64,000 nt of DNA, from contig NC_053185.1 of assembly GCF_905163445.1 (NCBI RefSeq), positions 19,176,001 through 19,240,000 of the forward strand, given 5' to 3'. The notes beneath the pieces were generated by a model. It had not been told where the DNA came from. It searched no databases and worked only from the letters and a program-made list of their open reading frames with translations. Each line of letters begins with the position of its first letter. Within the stretch, counting starts at the first letter, position 1. The translations under genes were made by a program, and so were the position numbers. Below are positions 10,268 through 21,297 of the stretch, in pieces. The stretch is from Pararge aegeria (lineage: Eukaryota; Arthropoda; Insecta; Lepidoptera; Nymphalidae).

Positions 10268-10822
10268 GGAAAAGTTTGTGTGCTAGCAAAATTCTGCGGG
10301 TATAAAGTTAGACGTGCGCGGGGTGTTTTCACTGTTTTTGGATCCAATACACTGCATGCAATCATGGCTGAATGTGGATTCTGCATGTTCTTAATTCAAT
10401 GACAACGCACTTTTGACGCAGAGCTCTCAGTGTGAGTGAGAGCGAAATATCCGCTGCTCCGCTCCAACTTCTTTTTGCTCATCAACATACATTGTTTTGT
10501 TTGTCCTTCTTTCATGCCCTATCTTAGCAAAAATCAACTTGATTTTTGGCACAAAGTTAACTATAATGTTCTTAGCGTTGACCATTCAATTGGAAAACGG
10601 GACGAAGTTTGTGTGCCAGCAACATTCCGCGGGTTTAAAGTGAGACGTGCGCGGGGCGTTTTCACTGTTTTGGGACACAATGCACTGCTGCACAATAATG
10701 GCTGATTCTGTATGTTCTTAATTCAAAGGCAACGCACTTTTGACGCAGAGCTCTCAGCGTAAGAGAGAGCGAAATATCCACTGCACCGCTCCCACTTCTT
10801 ACTGCTCATCTACATAAAGTGT
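10268..10822 (+). repeat. Tandem duplication, about 330-bp period
   Basis: 10268-10497 and 10606-10822 are diverged direct copies. Both have 'gacgtgcgcgggg.gttttcactgttt', 'gttcttaattcaa.g.caacgcac' and 'cagagctctcag.gt', followed by 'gagagcgaaatatcc.ctgc.ccgctcc'. Spacing between equivalent points is 327-333 bp. The plus ORF at 10436-10705 spans parts of both and is not conserved between the copies, so it is not called a gene. Origin unknown. Confidence 0.75.
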
Positions 10823-11088
10823 TTAACTACATCCACAGGCTTCATAAAGGTGGGCCAACATGCCAAGCACCCATTCCTTTGATCAAAAGGGCAGGACCTA
10901 TTGTACTGCAGTCGGTATAAATTTGCATATAACAATAACCAACGCTTGGAGGTAAGGTACTTCGCATTGAAGAGCTAAGAGTTTTGTATTGTTATGGTAA
11001 TTGTAATAACAACGGATTGATGCATTTATTTTTTATTAAAATTTCTTTCATACAATCCTTAATTATAAATGCGAAAGTGTGCTTGTTT

Positions 11089-11268
11089 ATGAAAATCAAG
11101 CTTAACTTGCTATACTTCGCGAACAGCAGGAGAATCTGTATGGTGTAATTTATAATTACTTCAATCCGTATACTCCACACCAAACAGATCCTCGGCAATG
11201 TACCCACGCACGTTTCGCTCCGGAAACCGGAGCATCCTCAGGAGATGTTGACTTTACAATGAATAATT
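11089..11268 (+). repeat. Two-module repeat, shuffled relative to 50283-50466
   Basis: Module B (11089-11140, 'tcgcgaacagcaggagaatc') is followed by module A (11144-11268, 'gtgtaatttataattacttc' to 'cgtttcgctccggaaacc', 'gagcatcctcagg' and 'gactttacaatgaataatt'). In the 50-kb copy module A comes first and B is inverted. No ORF of note; a mobile-element fragment is likely. Confidence 0.6.
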
Positions 11269-11270
11269 CG

Positions 11271-11743
11271 CCTTTCTGACCGATACTTTAAATTGAACTA
11301 TGCAAACTTATTGAAATAATTAAATAAAAAAAGCAAAAGGTTATAAAACCTAAACTACTTATAAAACATTTCCCCAGAAACTTTGGCAATATAACTTAAA
11401 CAAGGCTCAAAAATACTTTCCCCCCTCATTTGCGCAACAAATCTGTGGGCGTCAGTAAATTTATGCAACGGGTGCCCGCGATAAGGGTCCAGGATTATCT
11501 CGTCCTTGACAAATGTCGGTCGCTATGACAGTTACAGGACGAGAAGCAGTACATGCGTGCGACATTATTGTCTTACGGTCCATCCGTTTCGGTCCATTTT
11601 TCTATTTTATTAATTGTTGGTTTATGTTACATTTAATAACAAAAACTAATTTCATTACAATATGTAACAGAATAGCGCAATCTCTTTAGGGTCGTGCTCC
11701 AACTGTGCTTTGAGACTGACGTATCACCTTCATTATATAATGA
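11271..11743. other. Non-coding stretch, nothing recognised
   Basis: No exon-like or repeat signature recognised between the shuffled repeat and the Helitron. Confidence 0.35.
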
Positions 11744-12129
11744 CTAGCTGTTGCCCGCGACTTCGTCTGCGTTTGATTTTGTTTTTAAAGTATTCAGTAT
11801 CGCTAAGCCTTAAATGTAGGGTTTGCTGTTGTCCGCTGTCCTCTATTTCCAACCACATTCATCAGATCTACACAAAGTTTGAGCAAAATTAAACACATAT
11901 TATAACCTCTATAGTACAAAAATTTGTCGCAGTTATGGTGTAAAATAGTCAAACGCTTGTATACCCTCTCCCAAAGGAACCGAGCTTAATGTCGGGATGA
12001 AAAGTATTATATATTACTTCTAACACTTACAAAAATACGTGTACAAAGTTTTATGAGGATCGGTTAAGTAGTTTTTGCGTGAAAGCGTAACAAACAAACT
12101 TACATTGACATTTATAATATTAGTAGGGA
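11744..12129 (-). mobile_element. Non-autonomous Helitron
   Basis: On the minus strand it starts TCCCTACTAATATTATAAATG (plus end 12129). It ends in 'gcgggcaacagCTAG' at 11744 followed by T, with the conserved 'cgcagacgaagtcgcgggca' 3' region. Start TC, end CTAG, 386 bp, no coding capacity. It is a close relative of 50938-51356 and shares its 3' half with 56763-57044. Confidence 0.85.
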
Positions 12130-12204
12130 TTTTATTTGCCATATATCCTATCAGTTCGTATCAAGGGCTCAAGCCAACACTCCACACCTATTTCCTACAT
12201 TGAT

Positions 12205-12475
12205 CAAAAAGGTTTTTTTATAGCCATAGTTGAAGGCTCATCAGGTGGTAACTGGAAAACCAGCGCCTATTGCCAAGGCAACACTAAACATAGCATGCAA
12301 GGAACTTGTCCTGCAACATGCTGCCCTGTATCCATGCTTAGTTGTTAAGCCTAATGTGTCTGTTATTATACCGGCAACAGACAATGACCATACAGACAAT
12401 GCTGCTTCTCGACAGAAATAAGCAGAAAAAGTACTTTCCCGGACGAGCTCTGTCACAAACAGCTCGTGCAAAAAT
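12205..12475 (+). repeat. S4 repeat
   Basis: 'ggtggtaactggaaaaccag', 'tgttattataccggcaac' and the end 'cccggacgagctctgtcac'. The overlapping short ORFs on both strands here are by-products of this repeat. Confidence 0.7.
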
Positions 12476-12617
12476 GTAGGTTATATATTTAAAATGTTTA
12501 ATACATAGCCGAAACACAATGCCCCATTCTTAAAACAAAGCAGTTTATATAAAATAGCGAGATTAAAACTTACTGTACAGCGATTACAAATCAAATTGGA
12601 TTTTAGTTGTAACCGGA

Positions 12618-12805
12618 TATTATAAATAAGAAAGCGAGTTTTTTTTATTACACTTTCAAGCTTTGAATACTCTACTGATCTTGTTGAAGTTTTGCATGCA
12701 CTTTGTCGAGGATACAGAAAATGCTATAGGGTACTTTACATACTGAAAAAATTATTTGCGAGGGACGGAAAATAACTTTTGACCTATGCCGCGGGGAAAG
12801 GCTAG
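12618..12805 (+). mobile_element. Helitron-like 3' fragment
   Basis: 'attataaataagaaagcgag' near the start and 'gccgcggggaaaggCTAG-T' at the end (CTAG 12802-12805) match short lepidopteran Helitrons. The 5' end is unclear. Confidence 0.6.
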
Positions 12806-12829
12806 TAAATAAATAAATGACAGCAAGCG

Positions 12830-12950
12830 AGCTGGCGGTGATAGCCTTGTGGTATTAGGGCTTCAGCTTTTCCTTCAGGGTAACGAGTTCGATTGCCGGC
12901 ATGCAAAGCAATATTTTTAGAGTTATGTGCTAATTTAGAAATTTAATTGA
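12830..12950 (-). repeat. S3 repeat, 3' part reversed
   Basis: 'ggtgatagccttgtggtatt', 'taacgagttcgattgccgg' and 'agttatgtgc' are the reverse of the S3 end. Confidence 0.6.
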
Positions 12951-14380
12951 CCGATTTTCGCAGAAGGCCAAAAACTGTTAGCATGGAATTTAACAAGGGT
13001 AAAACCACGAGGCTATTATATTTGTGAAGGTTTTATTAACTTTGTCCCGGAGATATATAATTCGCTGAAATTCAAAGAGAACTGTTCTGCGACCTTTGAG
13101 TTAATTGTTATTTCGTTTGTATGTTGGTACCTATTGTTTTGGGAGAAACTTCACCGCTCTGATTTATAAAACTGTTAAAATTACAACTGTATGGATTATC
13201 AGTAGTTTATAGGTAAAAATATATTATTAAGCAACAAACGGTTAAACTGTTGCAATAAGTAAATAAGTGCCAAAATTAGTGAAAACCATAACTTCGGTAA
13301 CAAGGCCACGACTGTCTTGGCGTTTGTGTGCGCAGGCTCATATAACTTAGCGGACAGACAATTTGCCGTTGTCTGCGGGGACAGCTGAAAACCTCATATG
13401 TGTCTTTTGTACTCGGCCTGTGGTTTATGGCATAGTTTATATCGGGTACAATTTTATAGCACGATTTTCAAATATCCCTCTGTCTCTGCTTTGTATCCCT
13501 GGTATTTTACCTCGACCTTCATTTATTATTATTAGGACACTTTTGATAAAAAGCTACTTCACAGATATCGTTATATTACAAATGTAAATATGAATAACAA
13601 TAATATGATAAGAACAGCTTTTTTTTTTGTGATTGATGGACCTAGCAGATAGCCCGCATGTAAGTACAATCGAATGGTTAGAAACAATCACCTTTAAACA
13701 GAGAAACACTTCGCAGGGCGGCACTTTGCAGGACGATTCCTGTGTCAATCAATCTAGGGCGTAGGTTTTTTGCGTCACATACCTATAGGTATATATATTA
13801 TTAGGTATATATTATATAAAATTGGAAAATCCAAAAGTGCACGCCTCATAATCTCATTTTTTTCACAATAAAATTGAATTTTTTTTAACTGAAACTTTCA
13901 ATGCTCATTACAAATTTTTTTTTTCATATTAATTAGTATTCATTTTTTGTAAACAAGACACGGGAATGTCATAATGATTGCACATTGAAAGTTACAATTA
14001 ATATTAGCTACAATAATTACATGGAAATTTAACGACAGTGAATTGAACGCTCATATTAACTAAGAAATTATGTCGTGTGTTACGATCATTTTTTCGACCA
14101 ATTTTGATGCCACATACACCCGTCCATACACGGACGTCCAGAAAAGATTATGTTTAATGTTATTATTTACTATGTTAAACAAAAAAATTGTTATTGAAAT
14201 GTATTTTATGTACCTGACAAATTATTTGACTTGATATTAGTGTACTCAAATTAACCTGTAAGTGCAATATAAATAACAAAAAATCTATTTCAGTTTCGAG
14301 AAAAGTGCTTTTTTTGAAATGTCGAGAGTAGAGCACAACCTCAACGCTTCGCTTATGAGGCGTGCAATAGCTATAGGTAT
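12951..14380. other. Non-coding stretch, nothing recognised
   Basis: AT-rich, with poly-T runs (13619, 13917) and no good exon or repeat assignment. Short ORFs at 13363-13587 and 13554-13748 look like chance. Confidence 0.4.
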
Positions 14381-14384
14381 ATAT

Positions 14385-14620
14385 ATTTATGGCTCAAAAA
14401 GAAAACGGGTAGACAAAGAAAGCGCTGGGATGATGATATCAAGCAGACGGCAAGCATACCATGAAACCGGGACATATGGACACCTGGAGGAGGCCTACGT
14501 GTCAGAAGACGTTCTGACTGCAATAAACTGAAGTGCGCGATAATAATTTAAATTTACACATTTTACATGTACATACTTTTTAACAGCATTAAAGACTTTA
14601 TTTATTTACCTGTACGGCTG
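14385..14620 (+). mobile_element. RTE-type LINE 3' end, frame-shifted
   Basis: The plus strand encodes 'GSKRKR' in one frame, 'RKRWDDDIKQTA' in another and 'HLEEAYV' back in the first. This order is characteristic of the C-terminus of RTE-type reverse transcriptases (basic 'GRPxxRWxDDI' segment, then the terminal 'LEEAYV'). The frame changes mark it as a pseudogene. No upstream RT domain remains. Confidence 0.65.
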
Positions 14621-16065
14621 TCAAAAGCTAACTTGCAGTTGCAATAAACAACAAAATCTAACAATTCCTGGTCAGACCCGGAAATTCCACCCATGACGTC
14701 GTGATCTTAGTTGAGCCAACCACTAAACCAACGAGGTCAGTCTTCATTCATCGAATTCATGTCAAAATGGGAACGGACAGTGCGGCAGACGTAATGATAA
14801 TGTCCCGAGTGAGACAATAGGCCTGATTAACCCCCGGTAGGTACCGCTGCCAGCTTTGTGATAGCGCTATTGTACCCGGCCTGAATTACGATTGCGACTG
14901 ATAAATATAGGCGTTTGTTACTGTAGTCTTGTGAGCGTCATGACCGGATTCGATTTTAGAATATTGCAAACTAAATGCTACGTAGCGCTGCGTGCACTTT
15001 TCCATTCCCGCTTTTCTTTGCGCTTTTTAGATTATCGTATGACGATCATCATCGTTTAACCATTACCAGTCCGTTACTCCTCTCAAAATGAGAATAAGGC
15101 TATATAGACAGAATATATTTTTTTTAAATCTCATATCAATGTCCGAAATGTATATAACGATATATAGCATTTTATTTGGAATTCAAGTCTTCAATACGCC
15201 TCGCAGACAGACAATAATATTGACAATATAAAAATTCTTTTCAATAATATTAGCGTATGTGTCGGCTGCCTACGGCTATACCACCTTTTTACGCCTTAAA
15301 AAGCACTAAGTGCGACTTTTTCAATGGAATATACTATAACATATAGCTTATAACAATCATGCCATATTCCATAATTAATCAACATCAACCTTTTGATATA
15401 ACATACGAGTGTAGTTTGTAACGATATGACTGTGCAGGAACCAATAATCACTCGTAATTATATTAACGTCTATTTATTGGCGGTCGTATTTCGCATAATT
15501 GCTATTTGATATACACTCGCTTAATATACGGTGGGGGCTAATTATACCTAGTGTGTAATGGCTTTACCAACTTACGGTGTGCACATCGCCCTTTAATTTG
15601 GAGATCTTGGTTTCTATCCCTTAGATTTAACTTGGCGAACGTAGTTATCACCATAATCTCACAATTATGAAAATAATTTATGAACGCTTCATAAGAGCCA
15701 AATTCAATAATTCTTTATTACATGAATAAAGAATTTGAATTCAAACTCGGTTCAGCTTATTGAATACCAGCAGTTGCCAGAGTTCTTCGTTCTCTTTTTT
15801 TTTTGGTTTTTCACAAATCCAGTGGAGAACGCTTGCTTGCATGGGATAAAAATGGCTGACATTTGAGGACATGCTTTAATGGTATTAAATCGAGTTATAA
15901 CTTTAGGACCACATTGTATTTGAAATTCATTGCGTTGTCATTACATCGTAATATTGTAATTATTATTAGTTTTTAGATAATGTTAATAATTTTTGCACGC
16001 CAATCTAGTTTTTGTTTAAGCAAAAAAATGAAATAAATAAATAAATATATATGTAAAAAAAAAAA
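14621..16065. other. Non-coding stretch, nothing recognised
   Basis: No exon-like or repeat-like signal supported. 14690-14900 is somewhat GC-richer but contains stops in all frames. Confidence 0.4.
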
Positions 16066-16070
16066 AAAAG

Positions 16071-16200
16071 TAGCCTTTGTTACTCTGCGTCCTTTCAATT
16101 GACTCCATGCCAAAAATCAAGCCGATTGCTAGTTTAGTTAGGGCGTAAAGTAAGGACAAAACAGCAAATACACTTTCGCATTAGTAATATTAGATTCTAC
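16071..16200 (-). mobile_element. Helitron-like 5' fragment
   Basis: Reversed copy of the common Helitron 5' region: 'gcattagtaatattaga' at the right end and 'atcaagccgattgc' inside. The 3' terminus is lost. Confidence 0.5.
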
Positions 16201-16243
16201 GAACAATTTCTATATATATATATTAGGTTTTTAATACTAGTAG

Positions 16244-16951
16244 AGCTTTATACAACGTGTAACGGAATTATGAAATACTGTTGAAGGGTGCATAAGTATA
16301 TTTCATAAGGAATCACCCTGTAAAATATTAAATCAAAAGAAGCATATTTATTTTTCCATACAAACGAATTCAAAACATTATAAGTGTTTACTTATGACAA
16401 CCCTATTGAAGATAGAAGACCGACACGTGCATAGTACCTACGGTACGCAACGCGTACTTTATTAAGTGACAAGAGTCACTTGATTTTGAATGTGATGTTA
16501 GGGCTGTACCTGGTTTCTTTCAGTAAAAACTACGGCAATGATTTACGCAAAAACTATTAGTGTTTCGGTTTCACAGATAAGTCTCAAAGACTGTAAATAG
16601 TGTACCTCTAAAGCCTCTGGAGTATTTTATTAATCAAAAGAAGCATATTTATTTTTCCATACAAACGAATTCAAAATATTATAAGTGTTTACTTATGACA
16701 ACCCTATTGAAGATAGAAGACCGACACGTGCATAGTACCTAGGAGTAAACCAAGTGACAGCAGTCACTTGATTTTGAATGTGATGTTAGGGCTGTACCTG
16801 GTTTCTTTCAGTAAAAACTACGGCAATGATTTACTCAAAAACTATTAGTGTTTCGGTTTCACAGATAATTCTCAGAGACTGTAAATAGTTTACCTCTAAA
16901 GCCTCCGAAGTATTTTATCGGTTTTCATTTACACGTTGTATAACAAAGCTT
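16244..16951. mobile_element. TIR element with internal tandem duplication
   Basis: The outer inverted repeats include tatacaacgtgtaa (16249-16262) and its exact complement (16929-16942), extended imperfectly to 'agctt' on each side. Between them lie two direct copies of about 300 bp (16331-16631 and 16632-16919). They share 'gacaaccctattgaagatag', 'ccgacacgtgcatagtacct' and 'gttagggctgtacctgg'. Copy 1 has a 14-base addition around 'cggtacgcaacgcg'. No transposase is encoded, so it is probably a non-autonomous DNA element of unknown superfamily. Confidence 0.65.
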
Positions 16952-16954
16952 GCC

Positions 16955-17320
16955 CGGGACAGTGCTACCGCTACCTTATTCCTAAAGTCAAGCAGCATTA
17001 CTGTTTTCTAGTCTGAAGCGTGTAGTTCCCTTAACACCTATACCCGAGTTGACAGACCACTCGGGTATAGGACCCGAGTTACAGGACGTGCTAATTGCGT
17101 GCCCTGTTAAGTGTTGCTCTGTATATAGGCGATGGTATTCCACTTACCAACAGGTGGCTTGTCTGCTTGGTCCACCAACCAAAACTATTAAAAATGCCTG
17201 TTATTACACCAGCAACCACGCCCATTAGACCGGAGCACAGCATTGCGACATTACTGTTTGGTAACAGTTATAAGCATGGCGGTACTTCCCCGGACGAGCT
17301 CTGTCACAAGAAGCTCTAGG
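16955..17320 (+). repeat. S4 repeat, longest copy
   Basis: Contains 'cctgttaagtgttgctctg', 'gcgatggtattccacttacc' and 'ggtccaccaacc', ending 'cccggacgagctctgtcac'. A perfect 13-bp hairpin, cctatacccgagt/actcgggtatagg (17037-17049 and 17059-17071), lies near its start. Confidence 0.75.
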
Positions 17321-17335
17321 TACTACTAACGGCGA

Positions 17336-17608
17336 CGGCCGACTGGCGCAGTGGGCAGCGACCCTGCTTTCTGAGTCCAAGGCCGTGGGTTCGATTCCCA
17401 CAGCTGGAAAAAGTTTGTGCGATGGGCATAGGTGTTTTTCAGTGTCTGGGTGTTTATCTGTCCATTATAAGTATTTATGTATAATGTATATTATGCATAA
17501 AAATATTCATCTGTCATCTTAGTACCCATAACACAAGCTACGCTTACTTTGGGGCTAGATGGCGATGTGTGTGTTCTCGTAGTATATTTATTTATTCATT
17601 TATTTAAT
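17336..17608 (+). repeat. S1 SINE, full length
   Basis: The best S1 reference in the window: head 'gacggccgactggcgcagtg', B-box 'gggttcgattcccacag', body with 'tcatctgtcatcttagtacc' and 'ggggctagatggcgatgtg', then a (ttta)n tail. It directly follows the S4 repeat. Confidence 0.9.
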
Positions 17609-19060
17609 TTAAAAAAAAATAGGGAGTTAGGCGAGTATATTGCAGGTGGAAACGCGGGATCGTATGTCATCTCTAAAATCACCTTTGGTTTAAGTAAATG
17701 AACAAACGAGGCTATGGAATGATGACCTGTGTGTGGAAACGCGCAAAATATGCTAAGGTACTCATTCTGCAAATAAACGCTTGTTTTATTCAAAACTACT
17801 ATTCAGTAGTTTTTCCAATAGTATAACAATAATCACATAAAATCGGTCTAGTAGTTTTCCTAAGCATAGTAAAAATTTAACATAATAACAAATTAGCGCT
17901 ATTTTACAGTCCGTAGTATTTAATAGCCTTAGTAATTATGAAAAATATAGGTCTAGAATACGTTGTTTCGCCGTTCATAATTTTCAAGCTTAATTTGGCA
18001 AATTTATGAAACGGTGCCAAAAACAATGTTGACCAAAAATTAGCGAGTCATCCGCGTAAACAAAATTTAAGAGATCGTTGGCGAAAACGACGCAACTCGG
18101 CTCTTGCCCTAAAGGGGGAGACGGCATATGCAACGATTCTATCTTTCAAAGTATAGGACCACTAGGTCAAGAAAATATGAACAGGTTTTTACGAAAAACT
18201 AGAATTCACTTCAATGCCACCTGACATGCCAGCAGTTTTATGTAGTTCAGCTTATGACCTACTTGTAGAATTAACATTGTGACAACTAGAATAAGGCAAT
18301 AATTTGTATTATTTACTAGTATACTTCGTTTGCCGGTATTAAATGAAACCTGCATGGTTAATTGAGTACGTAAGCTAACTCTATTCGAAATTTCTGCAAA
18401 ATCAGCAAACTATATTTTATTATAGCTTGCCCATAAAACTTAAGTCATTTTTGTGTTAATCCTATTAAGCATTACTATAACTTGTCCTCTGTATACTGTA
18501 ACTTATTCTCTGCTAGATTGCCTGATAGAGACCGCTTTTTAGCGATAAGATCACCGACAGGGTGAAAACGGTTTCATTTATTTATCGTATGGAAAAGTGA
18601 CGTTTGACAGCAGTGATTGCAAGATTTACGCCTGTCGCAAGCCTGTCGCGAGATACGTAATCACCGTGCGGTTGTACTTGTCGCTTATATTTTTTATTTA
18701 GTTCCTATTTAATCAATTTGTTAAGTTTTTGGTGTACTTCACTTTCCATGAATTCCATTATGATTATAACTTCACTTTATCTCCGTGAAAATAAAGTTCA
18801 GGTTGTTTAAACGTTTTTTTTCTTTGAGCATATGTCTCCTCCTTAGTGAGTTGTTTTAAGAGGTTGTCGGCAAAAAAAAACGATTTACGACAAGCAACTT
18901 AATTAGCGCACTCACGGCTAAAGCGGAGCGTCAGCACATAAATATACATATAAACGGAATTTACTGCGCGATCTGAACTCCGAGGCGCTATAAAACGGGT
19001 TAGGTTAGTACCTGGTACGTATAAATAATATTTAACAGCCCCCGAGTGGTAGGGTTATGT
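17609..19060. other. Mostly unique non-coding DNA
   Basis: No exon supported. 18525-18560 carries a short piece of a LINE 3' UTR ('attgcctgatagagaccgc', 'tagcgataaga') that is fuller at 27560-27700. 18020-18140 and 18560-18670 are GC-richer unique patches without an open splice-flanked frame. Confidence 0.4.
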
Positions 19061-19073
19061 TTTAGGGTTCCGT

Positions 19074-19530
19074 CTTCTCAGTCGGTTCGCTCTTGTCAGA
19101 GCGGTCGTGGTCGTCATTTAAGGGTTGTGGCACGCTTAACTATTCGTCGCCACTCCTCTCTGGCAGCTGCCTTTCTTGCACACTCATGTAAGGGGACAGC
19201 CACTGCAGCCTTTATTTGGTCAGCCCATCTCATTGGCGATCTTCCGCGTGATCTGGTGCCCTCGATTCTTCCTTGGACAACCAGACGTTCAATGGAGTCG
19301 TTGTCTCTTCTGGATACGTGACCAAAGAACGTGAGAATACGAGCCTGTACTATGGAGGATAGACGTTGCGTGATGCCGAGTTCTTCAAGAATGGCCTTAT
19401 TGGTCCGGAATGCATTCCAAGGTATTCTTAACATTCTTCTCCAGCACCACATCTCAAGAACGTCTATCTTCTTTTTCTCACTCTCCCGCAGGGTCCACGT
19501 CTCCGAAGCATAGAGGAATATGGGGAACAC
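19074..19530 (-). mobile_element. RTE-type LINE 3' fragment with target duplication
   Basis: The minus ORF 19114-19530 encodes the RTE reverse-transcriptase C-terminal region: 'ASETWTL', 'LEMWCWRRMLRIPW', 'ILTFFGHVSRRD', 'GRSPMRWADQI' and 'REEWRR'. The order and spacing are those of full-length RTE elements. The 10-bp sequence agggttccgt occurs at 19064-19073 and 19531-19540 as a target-site duplication. The element is 457 bp, 5'-truncated but still open, so probably young. Confidence 0.85.
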
Positions 19531-19725
19531 AGGGTTCCGTACTAAAATTAAAATAAATAACCAGTTTGGTTGTCACCACTTAATATTTCGGTGTCTATAA
19601 TAAAAACTATCTAACTATCACCGTTCATGAGCCATACCATACCCTGGTGACAGACGTATAGACAGACAGAAGGATTCTTAGATAAAAGGTCCCGTGTACT
19701 CTTTGCGTACGGAACCCGATAAGGA
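19531..19725 (+). repeat. 'GGTTCCGTAC ... GTACGGAACC' repeat
   Basis: It begins 'agggttccgtactaaaatt', has 'cagacgtatagacagacag' and ends 'gtacggaaccc'. These ends are inverted complements. This is a widespread lepidopteran repeat and the host of the RTE insertion at 19074. Confidence 0.6.
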
Positions 19726-19837
19726 ATTTGCATATTCGACCTAACAGTTCCAGAGCTATGTAGAATAATATGTAAATTAGTAAATATTACGTAACGTAAA
19801 ATGCTTATCTATTACGATGCTAAATCGGAATATATAG

Positions 19838-20086
19838 TCATCATTACCAACCCACACTATAGGGCACGAGGCTTCTTTGAGAATAAGGGGGGTCTAGGCC
19901 GTAGTCCACCACGCTGAGGTTCAGATTGGTCGACTGCACACGCCTCAGAGAACGTTATGGAGAGATAACTCGTAGAAATGCAGGCTTCCTCACAATGTTT
20001 TCAAGCAAGTGATATTTTAATTGCTTATATTTAAAACACACATAACTCCAAAAAGTAAGTAAATCTATCACTAAGCTATCACGGTT
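19838..20086 (+). repeat. S3 repeat
   Basis: 'gccgtagtccaccacgctg', 'cgttatggagagataactc', 'ttcctcacaatgttttc', 'taactccaaaaag' and 'taagctatcacgg' in the family order. Confidence 0.8.
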
Positions 20087-20875
20087 TAATACACCAAATA
20101 TCTAGTGCGTCTACGTTATTATATTTTATATAAAGTCACATGATATTATGACCGTAATATAAGCTAGTAGGTAACGTATGGTATGACTATTTAATAAGCC
20201 CCAATATTGAATTTGTATGAAGCACATTTCTCATATTATTGGAAATAGTAATTAATTAGCGGGAGTTTAATTATACGGAAGGCCGCAATTTGCGAGAGAG
20301 GGGCTGAATTAAATTAGACATATTAATTTAGATTTCAATTAATGTCAATTTCTGTTATACGCAATTCGTTATTGGAGCGTGTTGACGTTTATTGCTATCA
20401 ACATCTTGCTCGTGTCACGTCGATGCATAGCTGTAATAAATGCCATATACCTATCCGTCATAAAGCGAATTTTGGTATTGAAAACCTATGATTTCGCGTC
20501 ACCGATGACCTCGACATGCTCGTGATTTATTGCACAAGACGTAGTGTAGATGTTTACGCAAATATTAACTAAAATATTGAGTATGATATTATGCATGTTT
20601 GACTTTTCGGATGTGTAAAATCTTTTACACATCCAAAATTACACATCCGATTTTGCTTCGAGCAGAAATGTTGTCATTGGTCGCACGCAGGGCGCAAATT
20701 TTAACGCCGCTAAAGCCTCGGACAAAATTCACCGGTGTGCCTCTCGCTTAAGTTTGACATTTCCCCGATGTCGACGACCCTAGGGCACATCCTCTGACGT
20801 ATCTTCGCGCTCTTCCCACCCCCCCGATGACGTTGTTGAAACTCATACGTTACTTCGTCAGTTACACACAATTCG
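20087..20875. other. Unique DNA with a nested palindrome and CpG-rich patch
   Basis: 20614-20650 contains ggatgtgtaa-type words in inverted and direct order ('cggatgtgtaaaatc', 'ttttacacatcc', 'ttacacatccg'). 20660-20840 is GC/CpG-richer than its flanks, without an open splice-flanked frame. Nothing else recognised. Confidence 0.4.
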
Positions 20876-20950
20876 AAACAACGCTACGCTTTAACTTTTG
20901 CTACGCCGTAACGATGCTACGCTAAAACGACGCTACGCTGTACGTCGTTA
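20876..20950 (+). repeat. Degenerate 'tacgct' short tandem repeat
   Basis: About five imperfect units of roughly 16 bp: 'aacaacgctacgct', 'ttgctacgccg', 'aacgatgctacgct', 'aaacgacgctacgct', 'cgtcgttacgct'. Confidence 0.6.
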
Positions 20951-21119
20951 CGCTATCAGTACCTATTCCTTAATACATTCAGTGCATGTAGACGAAAAAA
21001 TAGCTTTGCTGTGCCCATAAGGATAAAGAAGACCCGGTTAGAATCCCGGATCTAACAAATATTTTTAGGTAAGGTTAGGTACTTCTCAATACTAGTAGGT
21101 ACACAGTTAGGAACGTCAT

Positions 21120-21297
21120 ACAGAGGTCCGACAAAGCCGTCTAGACAGGGTAATCATACTGTAAGTGCAGGGTGTATAGAGAGCCCTTAAATGGCCTCAG
21201 AAATAAGACCTCACTTCTGAGGCCAGTTAAGGGCACTTTTCCTTCAACGCACTTACATACCGATTGCACTGTTAAGACGGCTTTGTCGGACCTCTGT
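21120..21297. mobile_element. Fold-back MITE
   Basis: Perfect 23-bp terminal inverted repeats (21120-21142 and 21275-21297, beginning acagaggtccgaca). Internal sequence also pairs, e.g. 'cttaaatggcctcaga' with 'tctgaggccagttaag', so the whole 178 bp can form one long hairpin. No ORF belongs to it. It lies about 345 bp from the ADAM exon, in the following intron. Confidence 0.85.

Noticed and set aside
17334..17412. tRNA-like sequence with A- and B-box
   Set aside because: It is the head of an S1 SINE, repeated with the same body at many sites. No cloverleaf with a paired acceptor stem can be drawn.
19046..19321. 91-codon plus ORF
   Set aside because: Antisense shadow of the RTE reverse-transcriptase fragment, whose minus frame matches the family.
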